Origin: Epiperipatus broadwayi
Lineage: Eukaryota > Onychophora > Udeonychophora > Euonychophora > Peripatidae
DNA: 64,000 nucleotides
Assembly: GCA_028023455.1 (NCBI GenBank)
Contig: JAQFVV010006651.1
Coordinates: 188,001-252,000 of the forward strand
Direction: 5' to 3'
The notes beneath the pieces are model-generated. The model did not search any database and was not told where the DNA came from. It saw nothing but the letters and a program-made list of their open reading frames with translations. A program made the position numbers and the translations under genes. The first letter of the stretch is position 1, and each line of letters begins with the position of its first letter. Shown piece after piece: positions 1 through 14,522 of this stretch.

Positions 1-310
1 AATAATATTAGTAATAGCATTTTTATAATAACCAATTTTCAACAAGTCATTAACAAATAAATGTACATTTTTTATTTTATCACTAGAATATTTGCACAAT
101 TTTTCATTTTGAAATAAGAATGATTTCAATCCTCTAGTTTTAATTGGTTTGATTAACATAAGATAATCCAAACTGTAATCATTACATGTAACTTGAATAT
201 CCAAGAATTTTATGGAATTGTATTTCTCTTCAGTTATAACCCACTTTATATCCTTAATCTGATTTAATTCATTAAATAAATTGATTATTAACCCTTTAAC
301 TGATTCTTTT
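1..310 (-). pseudogene. PLE-like reverse transcriptase fragment, 3' part
   Basis: Read on the minus strand, about 100 codons stay open from about 310 down to the window edge. They include KYNSIKFLDIQVT, which resembles the conserved 'FLDV(x)I(x)R' block just after the YxDD motif in Penelope-like reverse transcriptases. A shifted frame covers about 310-400. The piece has no start and runs off the window. It appears to continue the RT fragment at 6,610-6,800, which ends shortly after its YADD motif; the DNA between them would then be inserted. The family call is inference from short motifs, and another retroelement RT is possible. Confidence 0.4.
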
Positions 311-589
311 AAATTTGTAATCTTTGTCTAACTTTTTATTGGCCCAATACTTAAATCTGAGAACAATATGATTCATCCGTTTCATTTCCAGACGGTTTCT
401 ATTGTTAAAATATTAATCTAAAATACACAGAATTTTTTTAATTCAGCTTCTAAAAATTGAATAATTTTAGATTCAAATTGGTTAAATGTAACAAAAAATT
501 AAAAATAATGTTAATAACTGTAGAAAAATATAAGAAAAATATGTAAAAAATAGCTAGCAGTAAAACAAAAGAAATATAACTCAACCAAT

Positions 590-1083
590 GATTGTGTCAT
601 TATTCAGATCAATAGCTGTCAAGTAATTCTCTTTTTATTTCCAGCTTGCTTATTTTTCTTGTAAAATTTAAAATTTTCCAAGTCAAACTTTATATTTTCA
701 TAAAGTAACATCAAATCTTATCTATGAATGTAAAAAATGACAATAGATGTAATTATTTACTACAAAACCAATTAATGTAATGAATGCGTAAAATCTTTAA
801 TTTTTATTTCTGTCATTATTATTTTGAGCCATTCACTGAGTGTTATCACTGTGCAATCGTTAGCATGAAGAAAGACTTGAAGAAAGATGATTTTGTCCGT
901 GCTTATTTTTCTTGTAATATAACATTTTTGGAATCAAATTTTATATTTTGATAGAGCATTATATTATCTTATTTGTGAACATAAAAATTTACAATATATG
1001 TAATTATTTACATCATAATCAATTGTGAACGTGAACATGTATGAATTCATTTTCGTTTCTGAATCTGTCATTTAGAAACATGC
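590..1083. repeat. Diverged tandem units, left of the LTR element
   Basis: Two related units (about 590-800 and about 830-1,083) share 'cttatttttcttgtaa', a 'caaactttatattttgata'-like block and 'tgtaattatttac'. A third unit lies at 6,161-6,385, beyond the LTR element. The second unit ends in TCATTTAGAAACATGC, and so does the third. I see no coding potential. Confidence 0.7.
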
Positions 1084-3263
1084 TGTAATGATCCAGAGAA
1101 TGTAGACTCATGTATCTGCACCACAGGGTGCCATCTAGGCATTTGAACCTAGAAAAATTTATAAAGTAGGCAGATATGTAAGTCAAAAAAAAATTTTTTT
1201 TTTTTTTAAATTTTGATTCCGGTCATTAGCCCATGTCACTAGCTCAGTGGAACAGCAGAGATTAAATAATATAATCTAAGAGTATATAAAAAAAGAATAA
1301 AATAAGCCACTGCCAGTAATTAGCATACAAACATTTATTTATGCACATATATATAAGATTGAAAATTGTTTTAGTATCAGTTTACATTTTAACATTTAAC
1401 ATTATTTTTAACTTTACTTTAGATTTTAATTTACATTTTAATTTCTATTATATTATAAGTTTACATTTTAATTAAGTTCGCACAAATGGAATTATAAAAA
1501 TTTGTTTTAATAATGTTGAGTATAGATCGGTTACATAGATTACAACGGTTAAAAACATTTCAAAATAAACATAAACGATCAAAATATAAAATCATTGATA
1601 CTGACAATTGCAGAGGGAAATTTATAAGTAACCCAGTAGTATTCACCATAAGATACTTGCATTGTCACCAATAACTTAAAAGACATCCGAATAAAGACAT
1701 TTTAGATACTCACCGTAAGGTATCATTATTTATTGAATGTCTATATATTTTGATCAAATATGAAAACCCAAAACATATTTAACCGATAACCAATCCATGC
1801 AAGTGTCTATAAACAACTTAAATTTAATGCATTTTTATTTAGTGTCGAGTATGAATAGACTACATAGATTTGCATTTGAAAGAAAATATTCTATCCTTAT
1901 TTAACCTTAGGCCAAAAGTTCGCAGTCGAACTAATGCCAATTCATCTGATATATCGATGTATTCAATGTAATATGAAATACGGCAGCACAAAAAGTTAAG
2001 AGAAGAAATTGCCTCTCGTCAGATAGGAATACATACATCTATCTGACAAGAAGAGCAATAAAAAAACTCCATAGAAAGGAACTTCAGTCTCCGACTTATA
2101 ATTCCTTCCATAGGCAAACAGGTGAGTGCGGCGTATACAAACAATTCTGCCCGTAGCGAATCTTGCATTACATCTACTAACTACACCAATATATCCAATC
2201 CATTGACCCAATTTAACTACAAAACAAATAACCTAAGATTACCCTCTCCTAATATAACTTTACAAATCTATATAGCCATTCATGCCTGACTTAAGTTTAA
2301 TATTTATATAACTAGTTTAATGAAAAACAGAAATCATAATAAAACTTAAAGAACAAAAAAAATATAAATGGAAATGATTTAAAATAAAAAAAACATCAAA
2401 TAACAATATTAATAAAGAATTTAGTTTGGTCAGATAGGATTCTATTGCATTATTTACTAAAAAGGTTTTAAAATTTAGAGTTCTTATTTTTTCAAGTGAA
2501 TATAAAGTTCTTACGATTTTTAAAACATCCAGCTTTATCCTTTACAGTTGCTTGCTGTTGTTGGTAATTTTGAATGGGAATTCCCATGCCATATTGAAGA
2601 TATTGGTATCCCGTTAGTCGTTGTTTTTATTTATTCTGAGGTCTTTACTTGAGCTGGTCCTTAACGTAGAAAACGATGTCATTTTTTTTGAACAACTGAA
2701 GGAATTGAAAAGTACGTCTTTTTAAACCCTTCTCCTTCAACTCGCACTAACACATATAGTCACATCGTAATAACTAATTAATTAAACAAAATCAAACTTG
2801 TCCTTTTATATTAATTTGAAGGATCCAATGGACGTTACGTCATGATGATGATATGGTCCTTTCGCTGAGGTCCGATTCCATTGTTTTTCATTCATTGGCT
2901 ATTTGTTTCTATTGTTTTTCTATCTGACCGATGTTTTTACATTTAAATGCCCAAGTCTAGTTTATATTTAACTAATTAAAACAATCATTTCCATTTCTGA
3001 TTAATTAATGTGTTTTCAAACTTAAAGATATATTTTTATCTTTAAATCTCTACTGAAAATTTAGTTTTAAAACACTTTTTTTTTAATAAAGTTTACGTTT
3101 AATTTTTTTTTTTCTTTTTTCTGTGCGATTTATATATAGGAGTTTAAGATGATATTTAATTTCAATTTTTAATTTTTAAAGAAAATTTTTAAATGCGAAC
3201 TTTTTATTTTAATTTCATGTTTAATAATAAAAACACAATGTAACATCGTCTGTGCTCGTTACA
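1084..3263 (-). repeat. LTR, left copy (3' LTR in element orientation)
   Basis: This 2,180-bp repeat is near-identical to 3,995-6,156, with scattered substitutions and small indels. For example, an extra 'ATCT' stretch near 2,036-2,044 is missing from the other copy. The short open frames in it (1,996-2,211 minus, and its counterpart 4,801-5,106 minus) begin with the same peptide MGQWIGYIGVVSRCNA but then diverge and match no family I know. I regard them as chance frames. Confidence 0.8.
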
Positions 3264-3994
3264 TATCAGTAAAGTTGCTTAAAAAAACGATCAAAAAAAA
3301 AATTTACTTAGGGTTAGTAATTATGGTACACGATTAATGCAGACATTTACAAAACATCCGGTTAGTAATTTTACAAAAAGACTATACAATATATGAGAAA
3401 AAAAATGTTGGCTATCGTTTTCCCAAGGACCATTTACGTTTACACCTCCTCCCCACAAGAGTTCTATTTCTTTTATACATTTTATTTTTACACACAGCAT
3501 GACAAGAAAATTATTTAAATTATTTAGGAAGGTTGAATTGAAGTAAATACATTTTGAAAGATAATGGGTTTATACGTGTATATTTGCAGCAGAAGTATAA
3601 ATACCACCAATTTATTTATGTCTGATTAAAATGCTTAAATAGGATTACACTGAAGTAAATTCCCAATGGTACTCATTGTGAGGTACCACATTTACCATCA
3701 TAAACATACGTGGCCGTGTGCACCTATACACATAAAAGCATAATATATATCAACAAAAAAACATATCAATTTCAACCTTTTGGCTTTCTCTCTCTTTTTT
3801 TTAACAAAGTACAATTTAAAATTATTTATACTTTCTAGTGTTTAATATATGTGCAATTTCTTTCTGGCAGCACTTTTATAAGATTTAAAGTATACGACTT
3901 TATGTAACAGATAAAAATATTTCATTTTGAAAAAAGAAATTTACTCAGGGCCCTGGTAGTTTATTAATAGATTGGCCCAAGTTGGGTAGCCAGT
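3264..3994 (-). other. Core of the large-LTR element, no coding region
   Basis: These 731 bp between the LTRs hold no ORF above background and no recognisable Gag, protease or RT motif. A pyrimidine-rich run near 3,445-3,458 (purine-rich on the element strand) could be a polypurine tract, but it lies about 180 bp from the LTR, so the assignment is weak. Confidence 0.6.
3974..3992 (-). promoter_or_regulatory. Candidate primer-binding site
   Basis: On the minus strand, two bases inside the LTR end (TTACA-AC-), the sequence reads TGGCTACCCAACTTGGGCC. It starts with TGG, as expected for a site complementary to a tRNA 3' CCA end. It is similar to TGGACACCCAACTGGGGCC of the gag-only element at 35,756. 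I did not identify the tRNA. Confidence 0.6.
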
Positions 3995-6156
3995 TGTAAT
4001 GATCTGGAGAATGTAGACTTCATGTATCTGCACCACAGGGCGCCATCTAGGCATTTGAACCTAGAAAAATTTATAAAGTAGGCAGATACGTAAGTAAAAA
4101 AAAAAATATTTTTTTTTTTTTAAATTTTGATTCTGGTCATTAGCCCATGTCACTAGCTCAGTGGAATAGCAGAGATTAAATAATATAATCTAAGAGTATA
4201 TAAAAAAATAAGCCACTGCCAGTAATTAGCATACAAACATTTATTTATGCACATATAAATAAGATTGAAAATTGTTTTAGTATCAGTTTACATTTTAACA
4301 ATTAACATTATTTTTAACTTTACTTTAGATTTTAATTTACATTTTAATTTCTATTATATTATAAGTTTACATTTTAATTAAGTTCACACAGATGGAATTA
4401 TAAAAATTTGTTTTAATAATGTTGAGTATAGATCGGTTACATAGATTACAACGGTTAAAAACATTTCAAAATAAACATAAATGATCAAAATATAAAATCA
4501 TTGATACTGACAATTGCAGAGGAAAATTTATAAGTAACCCATAGTATTCACCATAAGATACTTGCATTGTCACCAATAACTTAAAAGACATCTGAATAAA
4601 TACATTTTAGATACTCACCGTAAGGTATTATTATTTATCGAATGTCTATATATTTTGATCAAATATGAAAACCCAAAACATATTTAACCGATAACCAATC
4701 CATGCAAGCGTCTATAAACAACTTAAATTTAATGCATTTTTATTTAGTGTCAAGTATGAATAGACTACATAGATTTGCATTTGAAATAAATTTTCTATCC
4801 TTATTTAACCTTAGGCCAAAAGTTCGCAGTCGAACGCCAATTCATCTGATATATCGATGTATTCAATGTAATACGAAATACGGCAGCACAAAGAGTTAAG
4901 AGAAGAAATTGCCTCTCATCAGATAGGAATACATACTGACAAGAAGAGCAATAAAAAAAAACTTCATAGAAAGGAACTGCGGTCTCCGACTTATAATTCC
5001 TTCCATAGGCAAACAGGTGAGTGTGGCGTATACAAACGATTTTGCCCGTAGCGAAACTTGCATTGCATCTACTAACTACACCAATATATCCAATCCATTG
5101 ACCCAATTTAACTACGAAACAAATAACCTAATATTACCCTCTCCTAATATAACTTTACAAATTTATATAGCCATTCACGCCCGACTTAAGTTTAATATTT
5201 ATATAACTAGTTTAATGAAAAACAGAAATCATAATAAAACTTAAAGAACAAAAAAAATATAAATGGAAATGATTTAAAATAAAAAAAACATCAAATAACA
5301 ATATTAATAAAGAATTTAGTTTGGTCAGATAGGATTCTATTGCATTATTTACTAAAAAGGTTTTAAAATTTAGAGTTCTTATTTTTTCAAGTGAATATAA
5401 AGTTCTTACGATTTTTAAAACATCCAGCTTTATCCTTTACAGTTGCTTGCTGTTGTTGGTAATTTTGAATGGGAATTCCCATGCCGTATTGAAGATATTG
5501 GTATCCCATTAGCTGTTGTTTTTATTTATTCTGAGGTCTTTACTTGAGCTGGTCCTTAACATAGAAAACGATGTCAATTTTTTTGAACAACTGAAGGAAT
5601 TGAAAAGTGCATCTTTTTAAACCCTTGTTTTTCAACTCCGCACTAACACATATAGTCACATCGTAATAACTAATTAATTAAACAAAATCAAACTTGTTCT
5701 TTTATATTAATTTGAAGGATCCAATGGATGTTATGTCATGATGATGATATGGTCCTTTCGCTGAGGTCCGATTCCATTGTTTTTCATTCATTGGCTATTT
5801 GTTTTTATTGTTTTCCTATCTGACCGATGTTTTACATTTAAATGCCCAAGGCTAGTTTATATTTAACTAATTAAAACAATCATTTCCATTTCTGATTATT
5901 TAATGTGTTTCCAAACTTAAAGATATATTTTTATCTTTAAATCTCTACTGAAAATTTAGTTTTAAAACACTTTTTTTTTTAATAAAGTTTTCGTTTAATA
6001 ATTTTTTTTTTTTCTGTGCGATTTATATATACGAGTTTAAGATGATATTTAATTTCAATTTTTAATTCTTAAAGAAAATTTTTAAATGTGAACTTTTTAT
6101 TTTAATTTCATGTTTAATAATAAAAACACAATTTAACATCGTCTGTGCTCGTTACA
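3995..6156 (-). repeat. LTR, right copy (5' LTR in element orientation)
   Basis: This 2,162-bp direct repeat of 1,084-3,263 has the same TGTAATGATC start and CGTTACA end. The small set of differences from the left copy suggests an insertion that is neither brand new nor ancient. It would carry the promoter in the minus orientation; I could not place a specific initiator. Confidence 0.8.
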
Positions 6157-6160
6157 ATGC

Positions 6161-6390
6161 CTATGGTCTCGAGTGATAATTGGTTTTTGTTTTTCTCCAA
6201 ATGTGTTTTTGTTGTAATATTTAAAATTTTCCGAGTCAAACTTTATATATTTTGATAGAGCACTATATTATCTTATTTGTGAACATAAAAATGTACAATA
6301 AATATAATTATTTACATCATAATCAATTATGAATGTGGAAGAAATCGTTTTCGTTTCTGAATCTGTCATTTAGAAACATGCCTAGAAGAC
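6161..6390. repeat. Third diverged tandem unit
   Basis: This unit is homologous to 830-1,083. It shares 'tatattttgatagagca', 'ttatcttatttgtgaaca' and the terminal TCATTTAGAAACATGC followed by CTAGAAG. In the interrupted unit, ATGC is followed across the LTR element by CTATGG. This unit therefore serves as a paralogous empty site for the LTR insertion. Confidence 0.7.
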
Positions 6391-6607
6391 ATTTTCAGCT
6401 TTGGTAGGTAACCAATCAGCGACAAAGATACACCTATGCACCAATAGACATGTAAATAAATTGATTTTTTTTGAAAAAAATATAACGCTATATGCGGACA
6501 TTTTTAGAACTACAATATTAAAATTTGAATTACCTATCAAATAAGCCTAAAATGAAGAAATTGTGATCAAAATTGTCCAAGAGATGGCGCATGCTATGTC
6601 CAAAATT

Positions 6608-6800
6608 TTTTTTTTCTACAAGGTCTTTTCATAATAATCAGTTAAATCTTGTTTCCCACAAATAAAAACATCATCTGCATATCTATGATGTACTTAATTT
6701 CTTGAAATTTCAATTGCTTTAAAATTTTACTTTCATAAGTTGATATAACAAAATTACTGCAATTTTAAGTGGGTGCATTGGCTAATTTATTTATTGTAAA
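6608..6800 (-). pseudogene. PLE-like reverse transcriptase fragment with YADD motif
   Basis: On the minus strand a short frame reads HRYADDVFICGKQDLTDYYE and then stops. YADD is the metal-binding motif C of reverse transcriptases, and 'RYxDD' is usual in Penelope-like enzymes. Upstream is a degenerate 'PLKIAVILLYQL' region, possibly a remnant of the block before motif C. The natural continuation of the domain is the fragment at 1-310. An alternative is an unrelated LINE RT. Confidence 0.5.
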
Positions 6801-7559
6801 GAGTTACAATAAATAAATAAGTTTTTGAATAATTGGTAATCTATTTTTATTTTGAAATTAATGGGTCAATAGAAAATTTATTTATTCATTTAATTATTTT
6901 TTATTAGTCACTTGTCAAAACACAGATCCTGCACATTATAAATGCTTTCATGAATAAAATTATTTTTTATCAGTCACCTATCAAAACATAAACCCATAAC
7001 ATCTTAAATGTTTCCATGGTTAAAAACTGAATTTAAAATGCACATAAAAAGTCCCTATAAATGTGTTCTATGCAGAAGTTCTTATACTCAGAACAAAATA
7101 CACGAACTTCTTCGAATCTTTAAATTTCTGATCTATTGCTATAGCAAAATATTTAATAGAATGGTAAGCATAGTTTCAACACTGGTAATAACTTGTCCTG
7201 AGATTAATTCATATGAGCTCTAGAGTTGTCACAATTTCTAAATAGCATGTGGGCTTTGTATACTTATTTTATTTTTAATCTTTTTATCTTATTTTAATCA
7301 GTCTTAAACAAAGAAAATAACTAACAAACTTGTAAATGGCCTCCACCATTTTGTGGTTAATTATTTTAATAAAATTGTCTTTAATGATAAATTTTTCAGA
7401 AAATGTACTCTATATTGAAAAATATATAAAGGGCAGCAAGGGTTTAACATTTTGCTGAAAGTTTTCATATGTCTTTCAACTTACATTGATATGTCTATCT
7501 GAATAACTACACAGTTTCTGTACTAATAAAACACACTTTTTATATACCACTGTCCACAT
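6801..7559. other. AT-rich stretch, nothing recognised
   Basis: A short open frame at 7,008-7,223 (plus, 71 codons) has no recognisable motif and I do not think it is a gene. 6,890-7,010 contains two weak copies of a 'tcaaaacacagatcc/tcaaaacataaaccc' sequence. Confidence 0.4.
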
Positions 7560-8444
7560 ATTCTCTTTAGGTTTTTGAAAAAAAATTATCAAATTTCTTG
7601 GTAAAAAAAAAAACCCTTAATATTAAATTTATAAAGATATATTCTAATGTATACATGATTAATTTACTATTTAAGGAATTTTACTGTTTTTAATATATAT
7701 TTTTTGGTAGGAATTAATATATTTTGATTAATTATAAGCTTTAAGATTAATAGTCTAACTTATTAGTTCAGTCTACTCTAGATTTATATTTTTATAATGA
7801 TAATTCGATAGGTAGCTGATGATGTGCTAACCAAAACACCAGAGTAGTGTCTGGCTATTGGCTTTTGAAAGAGAGAGGCATTGGATGGCTCATACATATT
7901 CCACAGCTATTTTCACTTTTTTTTTTATAAAGTATGAAGATTTCTTATCATTACCATCTGGTTTCCGTTTAATGTTAATAAGAGTAGAATTATAAAATAA
8001 ATTACTAATCTTAGTTCAAATATTAAATGTGAGCAGGAAAGTCATATGTTGTTTAGCTTGAAATGTTCGTAAACCAAATGACTTTAACACTTAATATAGA
8101 ACAAATTAATAAACAATAACTTTTTTATATCATGTTATAAAAACTAAAGGCAGTATGATGTCACAAAAAGTACTTTTGGCACTGAAACATTTATGACTTA
8201 TATTTCATCTACCAAAAACATAATGTCCACTAAGTTTTGAATAGTAAGCTAGTTCTTTTAATGATAATTTCTAACTAGAAAGATGATGGTTATCTTTTTT
8301 CTTCTACTTTTTTCTTAAAAAAGAACATTATAAACTTCAAAAATTCTTATCTTTAAATATAATTTTTGTTTATTTTATTTTTTATAACCACTTTCCACTC
8401 TTTTTACACTTTGAAGCAAAATATATTTATTTATTAATATTACA

Positions 8445-8474
8445 GTTTCGACTGTTCCTAGCAGTCTTCATCAG
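8445..8474 (-). ncRNA. Hammerhead-ribozyme-like core (left inverted repeat)
   Basis: This is the mirror copy of the motif at 9,308-9,337. On the minus strand it reads CTGATGA (8,474-8,468), one A, then a GACTG/CAGTC hairpin and GAAAC (8,449-8,445). Confidence 0.5.
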
Positions 8475-9307
8475 ATCTACAAAAATTTAAACATTATATT
8501 AATACAACCATATTTCATACATATATCTATTAAATTTTTACAATTTCACCAACTTAATTATTACCATAAGTTTATTCATAAAACTTACTATTATATAACT
8601 TTAAAATCTACTTTACCCTTTATTTCTATTCTTAGTTATTATTATACTAATATTTATTCACCTTTTTTTCTTTTGCCATAATTTTATAATTTCAATGTAA
8701 TATTATTATATTACTATATTCATAATTTAACCTTATTTTACATATTACTTTATTCACAAATTTAACTTTATTTTACATTTCACCTATTATCCTAATTTTT
8801 AATTATTTTATTCCATTCCTTAATTCCATTTTACCCATATTTTATTCCTGCCTCTTCCATTTACTTATCTCTTATAAAATTATTTTACTTATTTTAATTC
8901 TTATATGTATTGTTATTTTATATCTTACCTTAATATCTACTAAACTCTCTCTATTCCACCATTTTCTATCCCATAATATACTCTAATTTCTTTTAATCTA
9001 TATACAGCTCTCTCTATTATCTATTATACAAACTACTTATTTTAATTCTTATTAGTTTTCACTGTTTATTTTATTTATTTTTTATACTAAGATAGTTTTT
9101 AAACCACTTTCTCTATTAATATTTGGATTTATCTTCTTTATTAAAATTGCCTCCCTTATTTTTCTATCCCTCCTACTACTTGCATAACTTATCATTCTAA
9201 TATTCTCTTTTTCTAGTTTATGATCTGTCTCCATAAAATTGTAAAAATTTAATAGATATATGTATGAAATATGGTTGTATTAATATAATGTTTAAATTTT
9301 TGTAGAT

Positions 9308-9337
9308 CTGATGAAGACTGCTAGGAACAGTCGAAAC
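9308..9337 (+). ncRNA. Hammerhead-ribozyme-like core (right inverted repeat)
   Basis: CTGATGA (9,308-9,314) is followed by one A, a five-base-pair stem GACTG/CAGTC closed by a seven-base loop, and GAAAC (9,333-9,337). CUGANGA and GAAA around a short stem II are the conserved core of hammerhead ribozymes, which are known in Penelope-like elements. The extra base before stem II departs from the canonical core, so cleavage is not assured. I did not establish stems I and III. Confidence 0.5.
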
Positions 9338-9647
9338 TGTAATATTAATAAATAAATATATTTTGCTTCAAAGTGTAAAAAGAGTGGAATGTGGTTATTA
9401 TATGTTAGATATTAGAAAAGCAAAAATAAAGAAGAAAAGAGGAAGAGAAGTTATTGAAGATTATATTAAAATATAATATCTTTTAGTTATATGTTCCAGG
9501 GTATTAACAATAATCCTAAATCTTCTATTTAAAAATATGCTACAGAAGTGGAGAAATAAATAAATCAATAGTATAAACAGCATAGTTTTATGATGAAATA
9601 AACGCTAGATATTATTTTGATGTTTTAAGAAAGACACCATATGTGTT

Positions 9648-9746
9648 TGTTTTATTTATAATTTTATCTTATGATTGTATTAAGTAAATATATGTTTGTT
9701 TTATTTATAAATTTATCTTATAATTGTATTAAGTAATGATATTCCT
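9648..9746 (+). repeat. Tandem duplication of ~49 bp
   Basis: Two adjacent copies of a unit that begins TGTTTGTTTTATTTATAA and ends TTGTATTAAGTAA. The corresponding place in the right arm of the inverted duplication (about 21,030-21,080) has a single copy. Confidence 0.7.
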
Positions 9747-10802
9747 TTTTTAAAAATAAAAAGATAAAACAATCTTTAAAGACAAAGATCTCTTCAATAA
9801 TTCATCCCATCACTGGTGTATAAAGAAAATGAAGGTATAATCATGTTTGTTAATTTCTTCATAGAGAAGGTTAATGATTTTTCACAATTATTTTACTTTC
9901 TAGCTATAAATCAATATCTGCTGGTAGTGGAGGGGGGAATCTTAAGTCTAATTGGAATCTGAAAACTTTCCCCCCACAGTTTTATCTGACTTACATTTCC
10001 CAACAGAGGTAAGAATCGCAGCAAAAGTTGTCATACATAACTGTATCAGAAAATGGTATCTAACTTTAGTGAAATATCATATATTTATTATGACTTCTCT
10101 ACAGAAAACTGTCGTAGATACGCTATATTAAATAAAAATACTTTAGAAATACAACGAACTTGACAATACTTTTATATGATAAGTTTATAATAATTTATAC
10201 TTATTGTAAACATAAATATGCTTTTAGCAAATTTTATGGCTCCAAAGGCCGATGCTATGACACTTAAAAAAAAAAAAAAAAAAACAAAGTTGGAATGTAA
10301 GATCTAGAATATTTTTGAATAAAAATTAAGGGAAAAACAATGCGAATTATCACAAATTTTTTACTTTACATGGTAATGACGATTCTATTTTTCTTTATTA
10401 TTTATTTTTTTGATAGTCATTACTTAAATTATTAATTATTTATTAGCCCTATTAAAAAAAGTATTTTTGAATAATTGAATTATTTAAAAAATGAAAACCA
10501 TAAATAAACATGGATTGATCGAATTATTATTTTAAGTTTAATAAATATGACAATTATTCACGTCATTCAGGTTTAATATTAATAAAAGAAAAATTACCGA
10601 ATAAATAGCGCTTATTAATTGCTTTTAAATGAAAATTACTTTGCAGAAAAGTTAATTATGAAAAACTGATTATGTTCATATTATTATTGGAATAAAATTT
10701 TTTATTTCATTTACTTAAATAAATGTATCAACGTTCTTTTTTATTAAGATTTGCCATATGTTCTATTTACGGCAATAGATTTTACCAAGTAACCCAGTTG
10801 TC

Positions 10803-13439
<2,637 letters not shown>

Positions 13440-14522
13440 AAAGTTTTTAATCATTATCATCATTTTCAACGATAATTAATTTACTGCAAAATAAAGATCT
13501 TTCCGAGTTTAATCCAGTTTCTCCAGATTTTAGTCTCTCTTTTCCACATTACATTAGCCAACTTTCTTATTTGATCAATCCATCTCACATGTAGTTCCAT
13601 TTTAAATCTTTTACAGTTCTCTTAGAAATCAATTTAATATTTCAACAGTCCATACATTAATATCTTTTTTATCAATGTGTCCAGCCCAGCTCTAATTGAG
13701 TCTCTTAATTCTTTCAATGATATCAATAATACCTTATGTTTTTTCACCCATGCATTTTGATTTTGATCATTTCTTCTCATCATTAACATATATCTTTCCA
13801 TGCATTGTTGAGTGTTCTGAAATATATTGTTCTTCTGTTCAGTATCTGGGTCTCAGATTGATAAATAAGAGTTAGTAAAATATATTTATTAAACAATTGT
13901 TTTTCAAAGACATAGGCATATTATTTTTAATATTAAGTTATTTCTGCCAATAGCACTCCATCCAAGTTTAATTTTATGATTAATTTAGTTTATTATATTT
14001 TAATCTGTATTAGCAAGCTGACCTGGGTATTTATAGTTATTAATGTCTTCTAATTCACCACTATCAATCTTTATTTTTTATTTAATCTTACTTTTAATAT
14101 CATCTGATATCTCTTGCAATATTTCTGAAGCTCTGAGACAGTTTCTGCAAAAACTACCTTATCTTCTGCAAAATCAAAGTGATTTAAATAATACCCATTT
14201 ATTTTTATTTGCTTAGTTTCCCATTTTAATTCACAAAATACCTATTGTAAAACTGCTGCAAAAAGTTTTGGATATATATGGAGTAAACCTGTTGTATATC
14301 TTATGAGTATTAATCTTCTTAATATCATCATGTAATCTAATTATTGCTGCTGCATTTTGATAAATGTTCTTCATAGTATGACAATATCCAATCTATATCT
14401 TGATGATCCAATGTTTTTTTAATTACTAAAGAAATGCTTATAGAATCAAATGACTTTTCATAATCTACAAATCCAAACCATAATGGCAACTCATATTCAT
14501 TGGTCTTTTTAAAGAAAATCAA
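13440..14522 (-). pseudogene. RTE-type LINE, 3' half of the RT ORF, decayed
   Basis: Minus-strand pieces appear in the order expected for an RTE-class retrotransposon. FVDYEKSFDSI (RT motif A) lies in an open frame at 14,337-14,522. A degenerate 'YISKTFCS' (from QGDTISPKLFSA) follows. KINGYYLNHFDFAEDKVVFA lies near 14,140-14,210, with the motif C residues reading FAED instead of FADD. Then come a 'NYKYPGQ' block and the C-terminal 'SWAGHI...W' tail near 13,600-13,700. Several frameshifts and stops break it. The 5' half (endonuclease) is missing, as usual for 5'-truncated LINEs. Confidence 0.8.

Larger units (their letters stand above)
1080..6160 (-). mobile_element. Non-autonomous LTR element with very large LTRs
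   Basis: Two direct repeats of about 2.17 kb (1,084-3,263 and 3,995-6,156) flank a 731-bp core. Both begin TGTAATGATC and end GCTCGTTACA, so they have TG...CA termini. The tetranucleotide ATGC lies immediately outside both ends (1,080-1,083 and 6,157-6,160) and fits a target-site duplication. A primer-binding-site-like sequence on the minus strand inside the right repeat sets the orientation. The core has no gag or pol. This resembles LARD-type derivatives (large LTRs, little coding), although the core here is shorter than usual. The flanking tandem unit shows what the empty site looked like. Confidence 0.8.
8384..9398. mobile_element. Foldback element with ~150-bp inverted repeats
   Basis: The two ends (about 8,384-8,546 and 9,236-9,398) are nearly perfect reverse complements. 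They contain a hammerhead-like core, an AATAAATA run and outer ends ACCACTTTCCACTC / GAGTGGAATGTGGT. The middle (8,547-9,235) is pyrimidine-rich and non-coding. It sits in the left arm of the large inverted duplication and is not seen in the right arm, so it probably inserted after the duplication. It looks like a pair of PLE-type terminal repeats in inverted orientation without a gene between them. Confidence 0.75.
7560..10760. repeat. Left arm of a large inverted duplication
   Basis: The reverse complement of this segment aligns with 19,980-22,600 over most of its length. Matching landmarks include 'caattattcacgtcattcag' (10,551-10,570) against 'ctgaatgacgtgaataatt' (about 20,207), 'acatttatgacttatatttc' near 8,190 against 21,940-21,960, and 'ctaatcttagttcaaatatt' near 8,006 against about 22,120. 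The arms have diverged visibly, by perhaps a fifth, and differ by insertions such as the foldback element at 8,384-9,398. They are separated by about 9 kb. Confidence 0.75.

Noticed and set aside
1996-5106. Homologous short minus-strand frames (1,996-2,211 and 4,801-5,106) starting with MGQWIGYIGVVSRCNA
   Set aside because: They are similar only because they lie in the two LTR copies. They diverge by indel in their C-terminal parts and have no known domain.
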